In this document: positions 43,297-52,092 of the stretch, piece after piece
Layout of the letters: the number at the start of each line of letters is the position of its first letter
Numbering within the stretch: the first letter of the stretch is position 1
Assembly (NCBI GenBank): GCA_964575335.1
Contig: CAZNPU010000003.1
Coordinates: forward strand, 124,001 to 188,000
Length of the DNA stretch: 64,000 bases
From: CAZNPU01 sp964575335
Lineage (GTDB): Bacteria > Planctomycetota > Phycisphaerae > Phycisphaerales > SM1A02
Reading direction: 5' to 3'
The notes under the pieces: model-generated
Databases searched by the model: none
What the model was told of the DNA's origin: nothing
The model's input: only the letters and a program-made list of their open reading frames with translations
Position numbers and translations under genes: made by a program

Positions 43297-45354
43297 ATGC
43301 CCAAGTACACCACGGCGGATATTCGCAACATTGCTCTCGTTGGCGGTGCTGGCACGGGGAAGACCAGCCTCGCCGAGACCATTCTGTTCAATGCCGGCGT
43401 GATCGGCCGCGTGGGACGCGTTGAAGACGGCAACACGGTCTGCGATTTCGAAGACCTCGAAAAGGAATTCGGCCACAGTCTTGACAGCGCGATCGTCCAC
43501 TTCGACTACGAAGGCGCGCATATCAACCTCATCGATACGCCCGGCAGTCCCGATTTCATCGGCAAGGCCATGAGCGTGTTTCCGGCTGTTGAAACCGTGG
43601 CGGTTGTGATCGACGCCAGTGTGGGCATCGAAACCATCACCCGCCGCATGATGAAGCTCGCCACTGAGCGAAACCTGCCGCGTCTGATCATCATCAACAA
43701 AATCGACAACGCGACCGACCTGCCCGGGCTGGTTGAGGCCATTCAGGAAGCCTTCGGCAGCGTCTGCCGCCCCATCAATCTGCCTGCCAACGGCGGCAGC
43801 AGTGTGATCGACTGTTTCCAGAACGCCACCGGCGACAGCGACCTGGGCAGCGTGGCTGATTTCCACACCGCGATCATCGATCAGGTTGTTGAGGTCGATG
43901 AAGAACTCATGGCGGTGTATCTGGAGCAGGGCGAGGTCACGCCCGAGCAACTGCACGCGCCGTTCGGAAAAGCGATGCGCGACGGGCATCTGATTCCGGT
44001 GTGCTTCACGTCGGCGCGCAACAACGTGGGCGTGAAGGAACTGATGGGTATCGTGGCTCGCCTCTGCCCGAGCCCGTTGGAGGGCAATCCCCGGCCGTTC
44101 GAATACACCAAGGATGGCGAGAAGGTCAGCTTCACAGCTACGCCCGATTCAAGCAAGGGACTTGTGGCGCACGTGTTCAAGGTGGCGTCGGATCCCTACG
44201 TGGGCAAGCTCGCGTTCTTCCGTGTGCATCAGGGGCATCTTGGCAGCGATGTCAGCCCGCTTGTGAACGACGCCAAGAAACCCGTGCGCGTGTCGCATGT
44301 GTTCAAGCCGCAGGGCAAGGAGCACAAGGAAATCGATCAGATCATCGCTGGCGACATCGGCGCGGTCGCGAAGATCGAAGAGATCACCTACAACAGCGTG
44401 CTGCATACGGGCGACATCGGCGAGAATCTGCGCCTCAAGCCGCTTGCGCTGCCCAAGCCCATGTACGGCCTGGCGATCGAAGGCACGAGCAAAGGCGCGG
44501 AAACCAAGATGGGCGAGTCGTTGCAGAAGATGCTTGCCGAAGACCCCACGCTTGAAGTTGAGCGTGTGCAGGCCACGGGCGAAACCGTGCTGCGAGGTCT
44601 GGGCGAAATGCACCTGCGTGCGAAACTGCGCCTGCTGAAGGATCGCTATGGCGTTGAGGTGGCGACGCGTCCGCCCAAGGTCGCCTACAAGGAAACCATC
44701 ACCGCCAAGGCCGAAGGTCATCACCGCCACAAGAAGCAAACCGGCGGTGCTGGTCAGTTCGGCGAGGTGTTTCTGCGCGTCGAGCCGCTCAACGGCGACG
44801 AAGAAGGCGTGAGCGACGGGCTGTTGTTCATCGATGACACCTTTGGAGGATCGGTGCCCAAACAGTTCATGCCCGCCATCGAAAAAGGCATCCGCCGCGT
44901 CATGCAGGAAGGCGCAATTGCCGGCTACCCGATGGAAGGCATCAAAGTCAGCGTGTACGACGGCAAGCACCATCCGGTGGACTCGAAGGAAGTCGCGTTC
45001 ATCACCGCCGGACGCAAGGCGTTTATCGATGCTGTCCAGAAAGCCAAGCCGGTGCTGCTGGAGCCGTTCGTGAAGCTGGAAATCACCGTGCCTGCCGACA
45101 TGATCGGCGATATTTCATCAGACCTCTCGGGCAAGCGAGGCCGCATCATCGGCACCGACATGCTGCCGGGCAATCAGGCACTGATTATCGCTGAAGCGCC
45201 GCTGGCGGAAGTGATGAGCTACGCCAGCCAGCTCAAGAGCATGACTGCGGGCATGGGCAGTTACACGATGGAATACAGCCACGACGAGCGCACGCCGCCG
45301 AACATTCAGCAGCAGGTCATCGCTGCGTTCAAGCCGCAGGAAGAGGAAGATTGA
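43297..45354 (+). CDS. Elongation factor G-like GTPase (FusA2 type)
   Basis: A 685-residue translational GTPase with the EF-G domain order. The P-loop GGAGTGKT is at residues 16-23, DTPG at 80-83 and NKID at 134-137. Domain IV is recognisable from HHRHKKQTGGAGQFGEVFLR and the C-terminal part from MLPGNQALIIAEAPLAEVMSYAS. Two features differ from canonical EF-G: the switch I RGIT motif is absent (the region reads EKEFGHSLDSA), and switch II is DTPGSPDF, with Ser where EF-G has the catalytic His (DTPGHVDF). It therefore belongs with the EF-G-like paralogs and is probably not the main translocase. It stands alone; an AAAGGA ribosome site precedes ATG 43297. Confidence 0.9.
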   Translation: MPKYTTADIRNIALVGGAGTGKTSLAETILFNAGVIGRVGRVEDGNTVCDFEDLEKEFGHSLDSAIVHFDYEGAHINLIDTPGSPDFIGKAMSVFPAVETVAVVIDASVGIETITRRMMKLATERNLPRLIIINKIDNATDLPGLVEAIQEAFGSVCRPINLPANGGSSVIDCFQNATGDSDLGSVADFHTAIIDQVVEVDEELMAVYLEQGEVTPEQLHAPFGKAMRDGHLIPVCFTSARNNVGVKELMGIVARLCPSPLEGNPRPFEYTKDGEKVSFTATPDSSKGLVAHVFKVASDPYVGKLAFFRVHQGHLGSDVSPLVNDAKKPVRVSHVFKPQGKEHKEIDQIIAGDIGAVAKIEEITYNSVLHTGDIGENLRLKPLALPKPMYGLAIEGTSKGAETKMGESLQKMLAEDPTLEVERVQATGETVLRGLGEMHLRAKLRLLKDRYGVEVATRPPKVAYKETITAKAEGHHRHKKQTGGAGQFGEVFLRVEPLNGDEEGVSDGLLFIDDTFGGSVPKQFMPAIEKGIRRVMQEGAIAGYPMEGIKVSVYDGKHHPVDSKEVAFITAGRKAFIDAVQKAKPVLLEPFVKLEITVPADMIGDISSDLSGKRGRIIGTDMLPGNQALIIAEAPLAEVMSYASQLKSMTAGMGSYTMEYSHDERTPPNIQQQVIAAFKPQEEED

Positions 45355-45394
45355 GGAAGCTCAACCCGCCCCGGCGCTTTGCTTGCCTGGATAG

Positions 45395-46162
45395 TTACCA
45401 GCGCAGCACAGCGCCGGTGCGCACGAGCGTATCGTAAACCTCAGCAGGCAATCGACGCACAAGCATCACGGACCGCTTCAGGCGACCGTCATCTGTGGTA
45501 TGAACCCATCGCCTTGCATATATGCCCACGTAGACCCATTTTTGATCCTCAGCATCCCACACCACTGCAGCGCCGCCCGACATGCCGGAGAGTGCATCTG
45601 AAGAACCAGTTTCACAGCAGATGAACTCCGGCGGCACATAAACCGGATCGTTCCGAGGCGGCTTGGGCGGACGCACCACTTTCGCCTTCAAGATTGTCAA
45701 AGGAACAGAGCGAGGCGATTCGCTCTGTTGAGCTTCATCACGATCATGCTTGCCGGTCCAGTAGCCAAGCACGTAGATGCAATCGCCCGGTCGAAGTTGC
45801 CGGCCGGGATCGAATCGAAGCGGCACGGTCGGTGAAGGAAACGATCGTGAGATCTGGACCAACGCCCAATCGTCTTGCCAACCATCACCTTCTCCTTTGG
45901 CCAGCACTCGAAGACGGACGAAATGGCCGTCAACTTCCGCCCAATCAAATTGTTCCTGCAACTGGTGCTTGGTGAGCAACAATTCATTGGAAGCCACAGC
46001 GGTTGCGGAACCGGAGCAGACGCCCATAACGGAACCGTTGCTTGCTGGTGTCCGGATGTGACACACCAACAGGTTGGAGAGTTGCTCAACTGGCGCGCTC
46101 ACTGCGCAGCCGGCAAGCAGCAGGTTCAGCAGTCCGAACGTCAGGAGAATGTAATGCCGCAT
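45395..46162 (-). CDS. Trypsin-like protease-fold lipoprotein
   Basis: A 255-residue lipoprotein with the lipobox LLLAGC (Cys19). The mature part looks like a chymotrypsin-fold (S1C/trypsin-2) domain. The likely catalytic residues are His66 in LLTKHQ, Asp97 or Asp98 in QDDWALVQI, and Ser195 in GMSGGAAV, in the right order, with ATAVASNELLLTKH matching the 'G-x-x-ILTxxHV' type region. So it may be an envelope protease, although the flanking sequence is divergent and activity is not assured. It follows lepB on the same strand, 64 bp away; a CGGCGC-GATT-GCGCCG hairpin (46191-46206) lies between. It converges on the EF-G-like gene. Confidence 0.68.
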   Translation of the reverse strand: MRHYILLTFGLLNLLLAGCAVSAPVEQLSNLLVCHIRTPASNGSVMGVCSGSATAVASNELLLTKHQLQEQFDWAEVDGHFVRLRVLAKGEGDGWQDDWALVQISRSFPSPTVPLRFDPGRQLRPGDCIYVLGYWTGKHDRDEAQQSESPRSVPLTILKAKVVRPPKPPRNDPVYVPPEFICCETGSSDALSGMSGGAAVVWDAEDQKWVYVGIYARRWVHTTDDGRLKRSVMLVRRLPAEVYDTLVRTGAVLRW

Positions 46163-46226
46163 TGGTATGCCTGTCCCGAAAGAGTCCTGACGGCGCGATT
46201 GCGCCGCCAGGTTTCATGATACAGGC

Positions 46227-46985
46227 TTACTCAATGCTGCGCAAGAAGCGGCTCCAGCGTGGGGCATAGCCGTTGTCGGTATCCAGTGAGAACGCCAGGC
46301 CGATCGCTTTGCCGACAATCTGTTCGCGTGGCACAAAGCCGAAGATGCGCGAGTCGCCGCTGTTGTCGCGATTATCGCCCAGAAGGAAATAGTGCCCGCT
46401 CGGCACGGTGACGGGGCGAAAACTCCGCTGGGCCGGTCGCATCGGCTGCACCATCACTTTGTGCGCCCGATCACCCAGGTGCTCGAGTGCGAACTGATGC
46501 GGTGCAGGGTCGGCAAGCTCAGCGGTGTCGACGCCCAATTCCTCGCCGATGGTCGCATATGACACCGGCTGGCCGTTGATGAGCAACTGGTTATTGCGCA
46601 TGGCGATTTCATCGCCGGGAATGCCGACCACGCGTTTGACCATGCGGCGGCCATCGGCTGGCGAAAAGAACACCACAATGTCGCCTCGTTCGGGATTGCC
46701 CCACTGCGCGAGGTGAATGGTGGTGAACGGCACCTTCAGGTCGTAGGCGAGCTTGTTCACGAAGATTCGGTCGCCGATCAGGATCGTCGGCTCCATCGAC
46801 TGGCTGGGCACATCGTTCCAGTCGGCCACGGCGGAGCGGAAGGTGACCACCGCGAGCACAGCCGCTCCCATGGGCTTGATCCAGCCGTGCCAGAGTTTGG
46901 CGCCAAAGCTCCGTGCGGGCTTGGTGTCTTCCTGCTGCTGGGGCTGCTGCTGCGCTTGCGAATTTGAGTCCGGGTTTGTGGTCAT
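46227..46985 (-). CDS. lepB: Signal peptidase I
   Basis: A 252-residue type I signal peptidase, which removes signal peptides at the outer face of the cytoplasmic membrane. A Gln-rich leader is followed by one membrane helix (about residues 36-55). The catalytic Ser is in PSQSMEPT (Ser63), the catalytic Lys in GRRMVKRVVGIPGD (Lys117), and the conserved box E is LLGDNRDNSGDSR. There is an insert between boxes D and E (about residues 140-185), common in non-proteobacterial enzymes. The start is set at ATG 46985; the frame continues upstream but without conserved sequence. It probably shares a transcript with the lipoprotein gene. Confidence 0.93.
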   Translation of the reverse strand: MTTNPDSNSQAQQQPQQQEDTKPARSFGAKLWHGWIKPMGAAVLAVVTFRSAVADWNDVPSQSMEPTILIGDRIFVNKLAYDLKVPFTTIHLAQWGNPERGDIVVFFSPADGRRMVKRVVGIPGDEIAMRNNQLLINGQPVSYATIGEELGVDTAELADPAPHQFALEHLGDRAHKVMVQPMRPAQRSFRPVTVPSGHYFLLGDNRDNSGDSRIFGFVPREQIVGKAIGLAFSLDTDNGYAPRWSRFLRSIE

Positions 46986-47194
46986 GGTGTCCTGAAGCTC
47001 CGATATCGCTTCGAAAGTGGCGATAAATGCTGCGAACCTGCGTGATTGTGCCGCGTGCAGCACACGGCCGGCTCCAGTCATACGCCGGTCAACGCCAGAA
47101 ATTGCACGCTGCAGCCAAGTATTCGGTTCAACTTGCGTAAGGGCAAGCAGCAATTGCCCCATTCTATGACCCGGACAGACACTACACTGCGAAT

Positions 47195-48577
47195 GTGGAA
47201 GATCAGGCAGACATTGCGATTATCGGCGGTGGCGCAGCGGGTTTGATGGCAGCCATCTGGGCCGGGCGAACCATTGCTGCGGCCGGTGTCAATGAGGCGG
47301 CTCGGCCCCGCATCGTGGTGCTGGATGGCGCGCGGAGCCTTGGCGCGAAGATTCTGGTTGCAGGCGGTGGGCGGTGCAATGTGACGCATGATGTGGTGGA
47401 TGAAACCGCTTATGCAGGTTCATCACGCAACGCGATTAGAAAAGTGCTCAGGCAATTTGATGTGCCGCGCACGATTGAATTCTTTCGCGAACTTGGCGTT
47501 GAACTGAAGCGCGAAGAAACCGGCAAGCTGTTTCCGGTTACCGATAAAGCCCGCACGGTGCTCAACGCGCTGCTCGACGCGGCCCGGGCGGCAGGCGCAG
47601 AGATTGTTCATCCGTGGCGTGTGCATGCGATCCCCAACGAAAGTAAATGTGTCGCTGAAAATGCGCACGAATCAATTTCAAATCGCTTTCGCTTTGTCAT
47701 AAGCGCCAGAACCGGCGAAACGATCATCGCTCAACGCGTCGTGCTTGCCACCGGCGGCAAGAGCTTGCCCAAAACCGGTTCCGACGGCCACGGATACCTG
47801 CTCGCTCAACAGTTAGGACATTCGATTACACCACGAGTGTTTCCCGCACTGGTGCCGCTGACTTTGCCCAGGGATCACTTCATCGTTCAACTCAGCGGGC
47901 TGACGACGCGCGCCACACTTGAAGTGCGCAGCGGTACCGGCAGGAAGCTTGTTTCATTCACCGATTCAACACTGTGCACGCATTTCGGATTGTCCGGGCC
48001 GAGCGTGCTCGATATCAGCCGCTACTACACCGACGCGAAGCTGGATGATCCTGCAGCGCATTTGATCATCAACTGGCTGCCGGGCGAATCGCCAGAGAAC
48101 GTGGATGCAGCATTGCTTGGGCTGGGAAAAATCAGCCCTGCGCGCTGGCTTCGCGAGCAAAACGCTGGAGGATTGCCCGAGCGGCTGGCGCGAGCGCTGT
48201 GCGAGCAGGCAGGCGTTGATCCGACGCAACCGGCCAATCAGCTCACACGTGAGAAACGCCGCGCGCTGGCGATGACGGTTACTCAGATGCCGCTACCGGT
48301 CACAGGCGATCGCGGCTTTGCGCATGCTGAGGTGACAGCAGGGGGTGTGCCGCTGCGTGAAGTGCGGCTGGAGACGATGGAATCGCGCATTTGCCCCGGG
48401 CTTTCGCTATGCGGCGAAATTTGCGATGTCGACGGGCGCATCGGCGGATACAACTTTCAATGGGCGTGGGCCAGCGGCTACGTCGCAGGTCATGCCGTGG
48501 GCAAGGCGGTATGCGCAGCGCGCAACACGCCCAACACGTCCAACACATTCAATCTCAACCCACCACGCCGGGGCTGA
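47195..48577 (+). CDS. HI0933-type FAD-dependent oxidoreductase
   Basis: A 460-residue flavoprotein of the HI0933/YhiN family. The FAD-binding GxGxxG is in IAIIGGGAAGLMAAI (residues 7-21). The family hallmark GAKILVAGGGRCNVTH follows, then GKLFPVTDKARTVLNAL, VLATGGKSLPKTGSDGHGY and the C-terminal CGEICDVDGRIGGYNFQWAWASG, where the second FAD contact lies. Members reduce varied substrates; some are flavin reductases of bile acids, but the physiological substrate is mostly unknown. The start is GTG at 47195 with little ribosome-site support. The stop codon lies in the loop of a 33-bp hairpin repeat. It is divergent from lepB. Confidence 0.9.
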   Translation: MEDQADIAIIGGGAAGLMAAIWAGRTIAAAGVNEAARPRIVVLDGARSLGAKILVAGGGRCNVTHDVVDETAYAGSSRNAIRKVLRQFDVPRTIEFFRELGVELKREETGKLFPVTDKARTVLNALLDAARAAGAEIVHPWRVHAIPNESKCVAENAHESISNRFRFVISARTGETIIAQRVVLATGGKSLPKTGSDGHGYLLAQQLGHSITPRVFPALVPLTLPRDHFIVQLSGLTTRATLEVRSGTGRKLVSFTDSTLCTHFGLSGPSVLDISRYYTDAKLDDPAAHLIINWLPGESPENVDAALLGLGKISPARWLREQNAGGLPERLARALCEQAGVDPTQPANQLTREKRRALAMTVTQMPLPVTGDRGFAHAEVTAGGVPLREVRLETMESRICPGLSLCGEICDVDGRIGGYNFQWAWASGYVAGHAVGKAVCAARNTPNTSNTFNLNPPRRG

Positions 48578-48600
48578 CGACCAACGGGAGGAAGCCCCGG
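48568..48600 (+). repeat. REP-like hairpin element, copy 1
   Basis: A 33-bp unit with a perfect 7-bp stem (CCGGGGC, 48568-48574; GCCCCGG, 48594-48600) and a 19-base loop TGACGACC-AAC-GGGAGGAA. The TGA of the loop is the stop codon of the upstream flavoprotein gene. It pairs with an inverted second copy 27 bp downstream, as in REPIN or BIME arrangements. Confidence 0.75.
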
Positions 48601-48627
48601 ATGTGTTTGTTTCGTGTTTGTGTGAAT

Positions 48628-48660
48628 CCGGACCTTCCTCCCTGCGGTCGTCAGGTCCGG
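48628..48660 (-). repeat. REP-like hairpin element, inverted copy 2
   Basis: On the - strand this reads CCGGACC, TGACGACC-GCA-GGGAGGAA and GGTCCGG. The loop matches copy 1 at 16 of 19 positions. Two of the seven stem pairs differ, but both partners changed so that pairing is kept. This supports selection for a folded hairpin. Confidence 0.75.
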
Positions 48661-48682
48661 CGTTAAGGCGCGAAGTAAGTCT

Positions 48683-48696
48683 GTCAGGTCCGGCGT
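48683..48696 (-). repeat. Partial third copy of the REP-like element
   Basis: GTCAGGTCCGGCGT, identical over 14 bp to 48650-48663 and exactly 33 bp after it. It holds one stem arm and the start of the loop but not the rest, so it appears to be a decayed half element. Confidence 0.55.
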
Positions 48697-48734
48697 GGGG
48701 AATGTGACGCGCATTGCGTTTGCGTTGGCGGGTT

Positions 48735-50132
48735 TTATCCGCTGATCACACGCTCGTTGGCAGCGTCCCAGAGCAATGTCTTGTTGTGACGGTACGCTTC
48801 CACCGCCATTTTGATTGCCACCATGGTTGAGCAGCCAAGATCAATGTTGCAGTGCAGCGGCTTATTCTCGCGAATGGCGTCAAAGAAGTTGCCCATGTGA
48901 TCGCGGCGAGGCGAAGCGTGAATCTCAAACCTGGCCTGGCCGGGCGGCGGCTCGGGTTTGTCGCGCCCGTCATCATCATGCTTCATCTGATAGGGGAATC
49001 GTCCGCTGTTGGCGGTGCGGAACTCCGGCCACCATTCGCTTTGTTCCACAACACGAATCGAACTGCCTGCTGCGCCGGTGTCAAAATCGCCTGTAAAGTG
49101 CATCGTGCCGAACTGACCGCGAATGACATCGGGAATGCCGACGTCATTGGTCATCACACTCACCAGAACAACGCTGTGCTCTGATGGATAATCGACCGTC
49201 ATCATGAAGGTGTCGGGAATGTCGCGGCCGTCTTTTTCGATGTACTGTCCACCTGCAGCGACGACCCGCCGGGGATATTCCCCGTTCGGGCCGGCGATCG
49301 CCAGCAGAATGGGCGCAAGCTTGTGGTACAGCAGGTCTGTTGCTACGCCGCCGTTGTAGGCGAAATATTTGCGGAAGCGGAAGAAGTGGTCGGGATTCCA
49401 CGGAATGTTTTCCGCAAGGCCGTATTCGTGTCCCAGCCAGCGATCCCACCAGACATAGCCGTCGGCATCCTGCGGATTGTTCGGCCCTGCATCGCGATCA
49501 ATACGCCAGTTGAACTGCCCGCCGCGTGAGTTGCGGCAGTAGCTGCCCTGGCTCCAGACAATTTTGCCGATGCGGCCTTCACGAATGGCCTGCTGCGCTT
49601 TCCAGTACAGGTCACCGCTGGTGGCTTGCGGCCCGACCTGCAGCGTGCGGCCGGTGCGCTTCACGGCATCGCGGCATTCAAGAGCCTGCTCGATCGTCAA
49701 CGACAGCGGCTTTTCGCAATACACATCCTTGCCCGCTTCCATCGCTTCGATCGCAATCTTTGTGTGCCAGTGATCGGGGGTGGCGATGATGACCGCATCG
49801 ACGTTCGGATCATCGAGCACTTCGCGATATTCCATGACGCCGGCGTTGGATGGTCCATCGTGAAGCTCACTGCGCCTGATTGCGCTGTTGAGCCGTCGGC
49901 GATAAACATCACAGACGCGCGTGATCGTCACGTTGTCGCGCTCGCGGCGTTGCATGAGGTTGCTGATGTGGGCGTGACCCATCCCGCCGGTGCCGATCAC
50001 CGCCAGACGCAGGCGGTCGTTGGCGCCGAGCACGCGACTCCATGCGGCGGCGGGAAGAGTCAGTGCAGCAACGGAAGTGGCAGCGGCAGTCTGGATGAAG
50101 CGGCGGCGGGTAAACAAGGTGCGGTGGGACAT
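48735..50132 (-). CDS. Tat-exported Gfo/Idh/MocA family oxidoreductase
   Basis: A 465-residue NAD(P)-dependent oxidoreductase with a twin-arginine signal (TRRRFIQTAAA then a hydrophobic stretch ending LPAAAWS), so it is folded and exported to the periplasm. The dinucleotide site is LAVIGTGGMGHAH, and DVYCEKPLSLT is the EKP motif with the conserved Lys. C-terminal segments such as GGVATDLLYHKLAPILLAI and PRRDHMGNFFDAIRENKPLHCNIDLG are typical of planctomycete members. The substrate is probably a sugar or sugar derivative. The start ATG 50132 has a GGAG ribosome site seven bases before it. It is divergent from the DUF885 gene. Confidence 0.9.
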   Translation of the reverse strand: MSHRTLFTRRRFIQTAAATSVAALTLPAAAWSRVLGANDRLRLAVIGTGGMGHAHISNLMQRRERDNVTITRVCDVYRRRLNSAIRRSELHDGPSNAGVMEYREVLDDPNVDAVIIATPDHWHTKIAIEAMEAGKDVYCEKPLSLTIEQALECRDAVKRTGRTLQVGPQATSGDLYWKAQQAIREGRIGKIVWSQGSYCRNSRGGQFNWRIDRDAGPNNPQDADGYVWWDRWLGHEYGLAENIPWNPDHFFRFRKYFAYNGGVATDLLYHKLAPILLAIAGPNGEYPRRVVAAGGQYIEKDGRDIPDTFMMTVDYPSEHSVVLVSVMTNDVGIPDVIRGQFGTMHFTGDFDTGAAGSSIRVVEQSEWWPEFRTANSGRFPYQMKHDDDGRDKPEPPPGQARFEIHASPRRDHMGNFFDAIRENKPLHCNIDLGCSTMVAIKMAVEAYRHNKTLLWDAANERVISG

Positions 50133-50218
50133 GCTCAAGCTCCTCAGGCAGAGGCACTATCGTGATCGCTTCACCTCAAACATGCAACATCCATGCTCCA
50201 TACGGTACTCTATTTGGC

Positions 50219-52036
50219 ATGAATTCGATTGATGTGCTACTCCAGTTCGTCGTTGTCGCTGTGTTCGCATCGTTTGCATTTGGTCAGGCGACGCAGGTAT
50301 CGGCTGATGGTTCAAAGGACGCCGCAACACAGCTTCATAACCTGTTCAATGAGCGTTTTGAGTGGACGCTTCGCGAGTTTCCCGAACAGGCCATGGAGCG
50401 CGGCGACTATCGCTATGCCGACCGCATCACCGACAACAGCCTTGACGCCATTCAGCGGCGGCATGATGAAACCGTGGACTTTCTCAATCGGCTGCTTTCC
50501 ATTGATCGCGATGCCCTGAATGAAGATGACCGTGTCAGTTACGAACTGTTCGAGCTGGAGTTGCGTCAGGCGATTGAGGGTCATCGCTTCCGAACCTTTC
50601 TTGCGCCGATAGGTGGGCGCTTCGGGCCGCAGCAGTCGATTCCTCAAATGGCCCAGCGCGTGCGATTCAGCAATTACGATGATTATGCGAACTATCTCAC
50701 TCGACTTGAGCAGGTTCCGGCGTACGTTGACAACACCATCGAATTGATGCGATTGGGGTTGCAGGAGCAGCGCACGTTGCCGCAGGTCACGTTGCTGGGC
50801 ATACCCGATCAATTCAAGGCGCTGGTTGAAGGCAACGGCTTGCGCATGCTGGCTGATCCATTGGCGCGAATGCCGGAGTCAATTCCGCCTCAGCAGCAGG
50901 AAGCGCTGCGGGAGCGATTTGAAAATCAGGCCTATCCCGCTGTGGTTGCTGCGGTCGATAAGCTTGGCCGGTTTTTTGTTGATGAATACCTGCCGCAGTG
51001 CCGCCAGAGCATTGCAGCGATCGACTGGCCCGATGGCGAAGCGTATTACAACCACCAGCTCAAGGTGATGACCACGACGGATCTCACCGCCCGTGAAATA
51101 CACGAACTTGGTCTGCGTGAGGTGAAGCGCATTCGTGCAGAGATGATGCAGGTGATTCGCCGAAGCGACTTCCTTGAACTTCATCCCGAAGCTGGTTCGC
51201 TGAGCGACGATGAACTGTTCAAGGCGTTTGTCAATTACCTCCGCACCGATCCTCGCTTCTATCACACCACCGAGCAGGAACTGCTGGCGGGGTATCGCGA
51301 CATCTGCAAGCAGGTAGATGCGTGGCTGCCCAAGTTCTTCAAGACCCTGCCGCGGCTGCCGTATGGTGTACAGGAAATTCCGCGCTTCATGGCGCCGACG
51401 CAGACCACGGCTTACTACCAGCCGGGCGACATGCGCAATGCTGAGCCGGGTTATTTCATGGCGAACACGTACGATCTGTCGCAGCGGCCGAAATACGAAA
51501 TGATTCCGCTGGCGATTCACGAAGCGGTGCCGGGCCACCACCTGCAGATTGCATTGGCGCAGGAGCTTGAGGGCCTGCCGGAGTTTCGCAAAGAAGCCTG
51601 GTTCACTGCCTTCGGGGAAGGGTGGGCGCTGTACTCAGAGCGGCTTGGCATCGAAATGGGATTGTTCAGCGATCCTTACGATGATTTCGGCCGGTTGCTG
51701 TACGAGATGTGGCGCGCGTGCCGCCTGGTCGTCGACCCCGCCATGCATGCATTGGGCTGGTCGCGTGAGCAGGCGGTGCAGTTCATGTTCGACAACACCG
51801 CGCTGAGCGAATTGAACATCACTACCGAGATCGACCGCTATATTGCATGGCCCGGCCAGGCCACGGCGTACAAGATCGGCGAGCTTAAAATTCGCGCGCT
51901 GCGTGAATACGCTGAGCAGAACCTGGGCGCAGCATTCGACATTCGTGAATTTCACGATGTGGTGCTCGGCGCAGGCACGGTGCCGCTGAACGTGCTCGAA
52001 CGGCGCGTGCTGGAGTGGGTGGATTCGTTCAAATGA
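50219..52036 (+). CDS. DUF885 family putative metallopeptidase
   Basis: About 605 residues with an N-terminal signal peptide (LLQFVVVAVFASFAFGQA), so it is exported. The body is helical and carries LAIHEAVPGHHLQ, the HExxxGH-like motif of DUF885, about 27 residues before FGEGWALYSERLG, which supplies the downstream Glu. This spacing and the GW-A-Y-E segment resemble carboxypeptidase-like gluzincins, so peptidase activity is likely but unproven. Also typical are GQATAYKIGELKI and VPLNVLERRV near the end. The ATG at 50219 is chosen because it starts the signal peptide; the frame opens earlier at 50162. Confidence 0.87.
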   Translation: MNSIDVLLQFVVVAVFASFAFGQATQVSADGSKDAATQLHNLFNERFEWTLREFPEQAMERGDYRYADRITDNSLDAIQRRHDETVDFLNRLLSIDRDALNEDDRVSYELFELELRQAIEGHRFRTFLAPIGGRFGPQQSIPQMAQRVRFSNYDDYANYLTRLEQVPAYVDNTIELMRLGLQEQRTLPQVTLLGIPDQFKALVEGNGLRMLADPLARMPESIPPQQQEALRERFENQAYPAVVAAVDKLGRFFVDEYLPQCRQSIAAIDWPDGEAYYNHQLKVMTTTDLTAREIHELGLREVKRIRAEMMQVIRRSDFLELHPEAGSLSDDELFKAFVNYLRTDPRFYHTTEQELLAGYRDICKQVDAWLPKFFKTLPRLPYGVQEIPRFMAPTQTTAYYQPGDMRNAEPGYFMANTYDLSQRPKYEMIPLAIHEAVPGHHLQIALAQELEGLPEFRKEAWFTAFGEGWALYSERLGIEMGLFSDPYDDFGRLLYEMWRACRLVVDPAMHALGWSREQAVQFMFDNTALSELNITTEIDRYIAWPGQATAYKIGELKIRALREYAEQNLGAAFDIREFHDVVLGAGTVPLNVLERRVLEWVDSFK

Positions 52037-52092
52037 GGACGTGCCGCGGTTGGCCACCGCAACTGCTGCGCGTCAGTGGCAACGGAAACAAC

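Noticed and set aside
43243..44973. Long - strand frames (248 and 274 codons) opposite the EF-G-like gene
   Set aside because: They mirror the codon bias of the strongly conserved + strand gene; no motif or start signal.
46191..46206. CGGCGC-GATT-GCGCCG hairpin between lepB and the lipoprotein gene as a terminator
   Set aside because: No T-tract in either direction; may only stabilise mRNA.
48490..48714. - strand frame with repeated PDLT segments
   Set aside because: The repeats come from the hairpin elements and the frame overlaps the end of the flavoprotein gene; there is no family match or ribosome site.
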